Source: an uncultured Clostridia bacterium | Lineage (GTDB): Bacteria > Bacillota > Clostridia > Oscillospirales > CAG-272 | Direction: 5' to 3' | Assembly: GCA_904501865.1 (NCBI GenBank) | Contig: CAJGCF010000006.1 | Location: 1 to 32,698 of the forward strand | DNA length: 32,698 bases | In this document: positions 31,165-32,698 of the stretch, in pieces | How positions within the stretch are numbered: position 1 is the stretch's first letter | Layout: each line of letters begins with the position of its first letter | The notes under the pieces: model-generated | What the model was told of the DNA's origin: nothing | Seen by the model: the letters and a program-made list of their open reading frames with translations, nothing else | Database searches by the model: none | Position numbers and translations under genes: made by a program

Positions 31165-32698
31165 GTGAGACAGATACTTAATATTAATGAAAATTGGCTT
31201 TTTGCCAAGAACACGACTGACGTAAGCTTGCGTGAGGGAGAGACTGTAAACCTCCCTCATACCTGGAACGCGACGGACGGACAGGACGGCGGAAACGACT
31301 ATTTCCGAGGCTCTTGCCTTTACGTAAAAACACTCAAGAAGGCAGAGCTTCCAGAGGCTGATCGCTACTACCTCGAGATCCGCGGCGCTAACTCCTCCGC
31401 GGACGTATTTGTGAACGGAGAAAAGCTCGCTCATCACGACGGCGGTTACTCCACTTGGCGTGTTGATCTGACCGAAAAGCTCGGGGACGAGGCTGACGTA
31501 GCTATCGTAGTAGACAATTCCCCCAACGAGACCGTATATCCCCAGATGGCTGACTTTACCTTCTATGGCGGTCTGTACAGAAACGTAAATCTTATCTGTG
31601 TAAACAACGCTCACTTTGACCTTGACTACTACGGTGGAACAGGTCTCGTTATTACTCCTGCGGTACACGGAGCAGACGCAAAGGTAGACGTTGAGGTATA
31701 TACGACAGAGCTTTCTGACGGTCAAAAGCTGGTATATACTATATACGACAAGGAAGAAAATGAGCTTCAGAAGATCGAGTCTACCGATAAAAAGGTCACG
31801 TTTGAGATAAAGGACGTTCACCTCTGGAACGGACGTCGCGATCCTTACCTTTACTGTTGCGAGGTTGAGATAGTTGAGGGCGAGACTGTTCTTGACAACG
31901 TGTGCTCGCGCTTTGGTTGCCGAACCTTTAAGATAGATCCTGACAACGGGTTTATTTTAAACGGCGAAGAATATCCCCTCCGCGGCGTATCTCGTCATCA
32001 GGACAGACTTGGAGTAGGTAACGCCCTTCTCCCCGAGCATCACGCAGAGGATATTGACTATATCATGGAGGTAGGAGCGACAACTATCAGATTGGCTCAC
32101 TATCAACACGATCAGTATTTCTATGATCTTTGTGATGAAAAGGGACTTGTTATCTGGGCAGAGATTCCCTACATTTCAAGACATATGCCAGGCGGACGCG
32201 AAAATACCATTTCGCAGATGAAGGAGCTTATTACACAGAACTACAATCACGCTTGTATCGTGGTTTGGGGACTTTCCAACGAGATATCTATCGCGGGCTC
32301 TGACGACGATCTGCTTGAAAATCACAGAATACTCAACGACCTCGTTCACGAGATGGATAAGACAAGACTTACCACTATCGCGGCAGTATCTATGTGTAAG
32401 ATGGAGGATCCGTACATTCAGATACCCGACGTCGTTTCCTATAACCACTATTTCGGTTGGTACGGCGGCGAGACCAGTATGAACGGTCCTTGGTTTGATA
32501 AATTCCACGCTAAATTCCCCAATATTCCAATAGGTATCAGTGAGTACGGCTGCGAGGCTCTCAACTGGCATACGAGCGATCCCAAGCAGGGCGACTATTC
32601 CGAGGAATATCAGGCATATTACCACGAGGAGCTTATAAAGCAGCTCTTCACTCGCAAGTTTATGTGGGCTACTCACGTGTGGAATATGTTTGACTTCG
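31165..32698 (+). CDS. GH2 glycoside hydrolase, beta-galactosidase-like, 3'-truncated by window edge
   Basis: 511 residues are visible with no stop before the window ends. The GTG start has AGGAGA six bases upstream. The N-terminal jelly-roll domain shows LPHTWNATDGQDGGNDYFRG and NGEKLAHHDGGYS (sugar-binding type), followed by an Ig-like region and then the TIM barrel with RGVSRHQDR. Catalytic residues: Glu373 in WGLSNE is the acid/base and Glu460 in ISEYGCE is the nucleophile, fitting retaining GH2 enzymes. A beta-galactosidase is the best guess; beta-glucuronidase or another GH2 activity remains possible. No signal peptide is seen, so it is probably cytoplasmic, acting on sugars brought in by the upstream symporter. 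Confidence 0.9.
   Translation, partial: MRQILNINENWLFAKNTTDVSLREGETVNLPHTWNATDGQDGGNDYFRGSCLYVKTLKKAELPEADRYYLEIRGANSSADVFVNGEKLAHHDGGYSTWRVDLTEKLGDEADVAIVVDNSPNETVYPQMADFTFYGGLYRNVNLICVNNAHFDLDYYGGTGLVITPAVHGADAKVDVEVYTTELSDGQKLVYTIYDKEENELQKIESTDKKVTFEIKDVHLWNGRRDPYLYCCEVEIVEGETVLDNVCSRFGCRTFKIDPDNGFILNGEEYPLRGVSRHQDRLGVGNALLPEHHAEDIDYIMEVGATTIRLAHYQHDQYFYDLCDEKGLVIWAEIPYISRHMPGGRENTISQMKELITQNYNHACIVVWGLSNEISIAGSDDDLLENHRILNDLVHEMDKTRLTTIAAVSMCKMEDPYIQIPDVVSYNHYFGWYGGETSMNGPWFDKFHAKFPNIPIGISEYGCEALNWHTSDPKQGDYSEEYQAYYHEELIKQLFTRKFMWATHVWNMFDF

Noticed and set aside
31039..31821. A 260-residue - strand open frame opposite the GH2 gene
   Set aside because: The + strand GH2 frame has clear catalytic motifs, and the opposite frame is low in complexity and lacks a start signal; it also overlaps the terminator.
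1..32698. CRISPR array, insertion sequence, tRNA or rRNA genes
   Set aside because: No regularly spaced repeats, no transposase motifs, no terminal inverted repeats around a gene, and no cloverleaf or rRNA-like sequence were found by eye on either strand.

Overview
The window looks like a chromosomal segment around the replication origin of a moderately AT-rich Bacillota, most likely an uncultured gut or rumen member of class Clostridia. This is inferred from the gene order dnaA-dnaN-recF-remB-gyrB, from Gram-positive style AGGAGG ribosome binding sites and TTGACA/TATAAT promoters, from the lipobox lipoproteins, and from the absence of outer-membrane genes. No rRNA, tRNA, CRISPR array or insertion sequence was seen.

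Layout. Positions 1-4330 (+ strand) hold an AT-rich accessory cluster: the 3' part of a secreted ricin-lectin/papain-like peptidase, four unrecognised lipoproteins, a gene remnant and a strong terminator. Positions 4380-9445 (- strand) hold a compact run reading PHP-domain protein, fumC, malic enzyme and a MATE exporter, with a second small remnant after it. Positions 9647-10840 (+) hold a single-gene unit for a TIM-barrel sugar isomerase/epimerase. Positions 10854-12230 (-) encode a COG2509-like FAD protein with a four-cysteine motif. Positions 12416-14230 (+) hold the CCA-adding enzyme and a small membrane protein, and a lipoprotein reads back at 14229-14846 (-).

Positions 14876-25532 (-) are the origin block, reading dnaA, oriC, dnaN, recF, remB, gyrB, mreC, mreD, gyrA. 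The dnaA-dnaN gap holds three identical TTTTCCACA boxes followed by a GC patch and a DnaA-trio-like tract. The mreCD pair is inserted between gyrB and gyrA, without mreB. Positions 25774-28454 (-) form a complete operon, rpmG-secE-nusG-rplK-rplA, with a consensus promoter and a terminator. It points toward oriC and takes the place upstream of dnaA where rpmH-rnpA usually lies. Its SecE has an unusual signal-peptide-like, acidic N-terminal extension. Positions 28527-32698 hold a TetR regulator divergent from a GPH-family sugar symporter, then the 5' part of a GH2 beta-galactosidase-like gene that runs off the window. Together these look like a glycoside uptake and hydrolysis locus.

Most of the window is ordinary housekeeping. 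The points most worth a second look are the origin layout (mreCD insertion, a ribosomal operon facing the origin, extra DnaA-box-like sites between gyrB and mreC), the SecE architecture, a glycine at the GyrA quinolone-resistance position, and the lipoprotein cluster. I did not find a clear new multi-gene system. The peptidase-lipoprotein cluster is the closest candidate, but its function cannot be read from the sequence.
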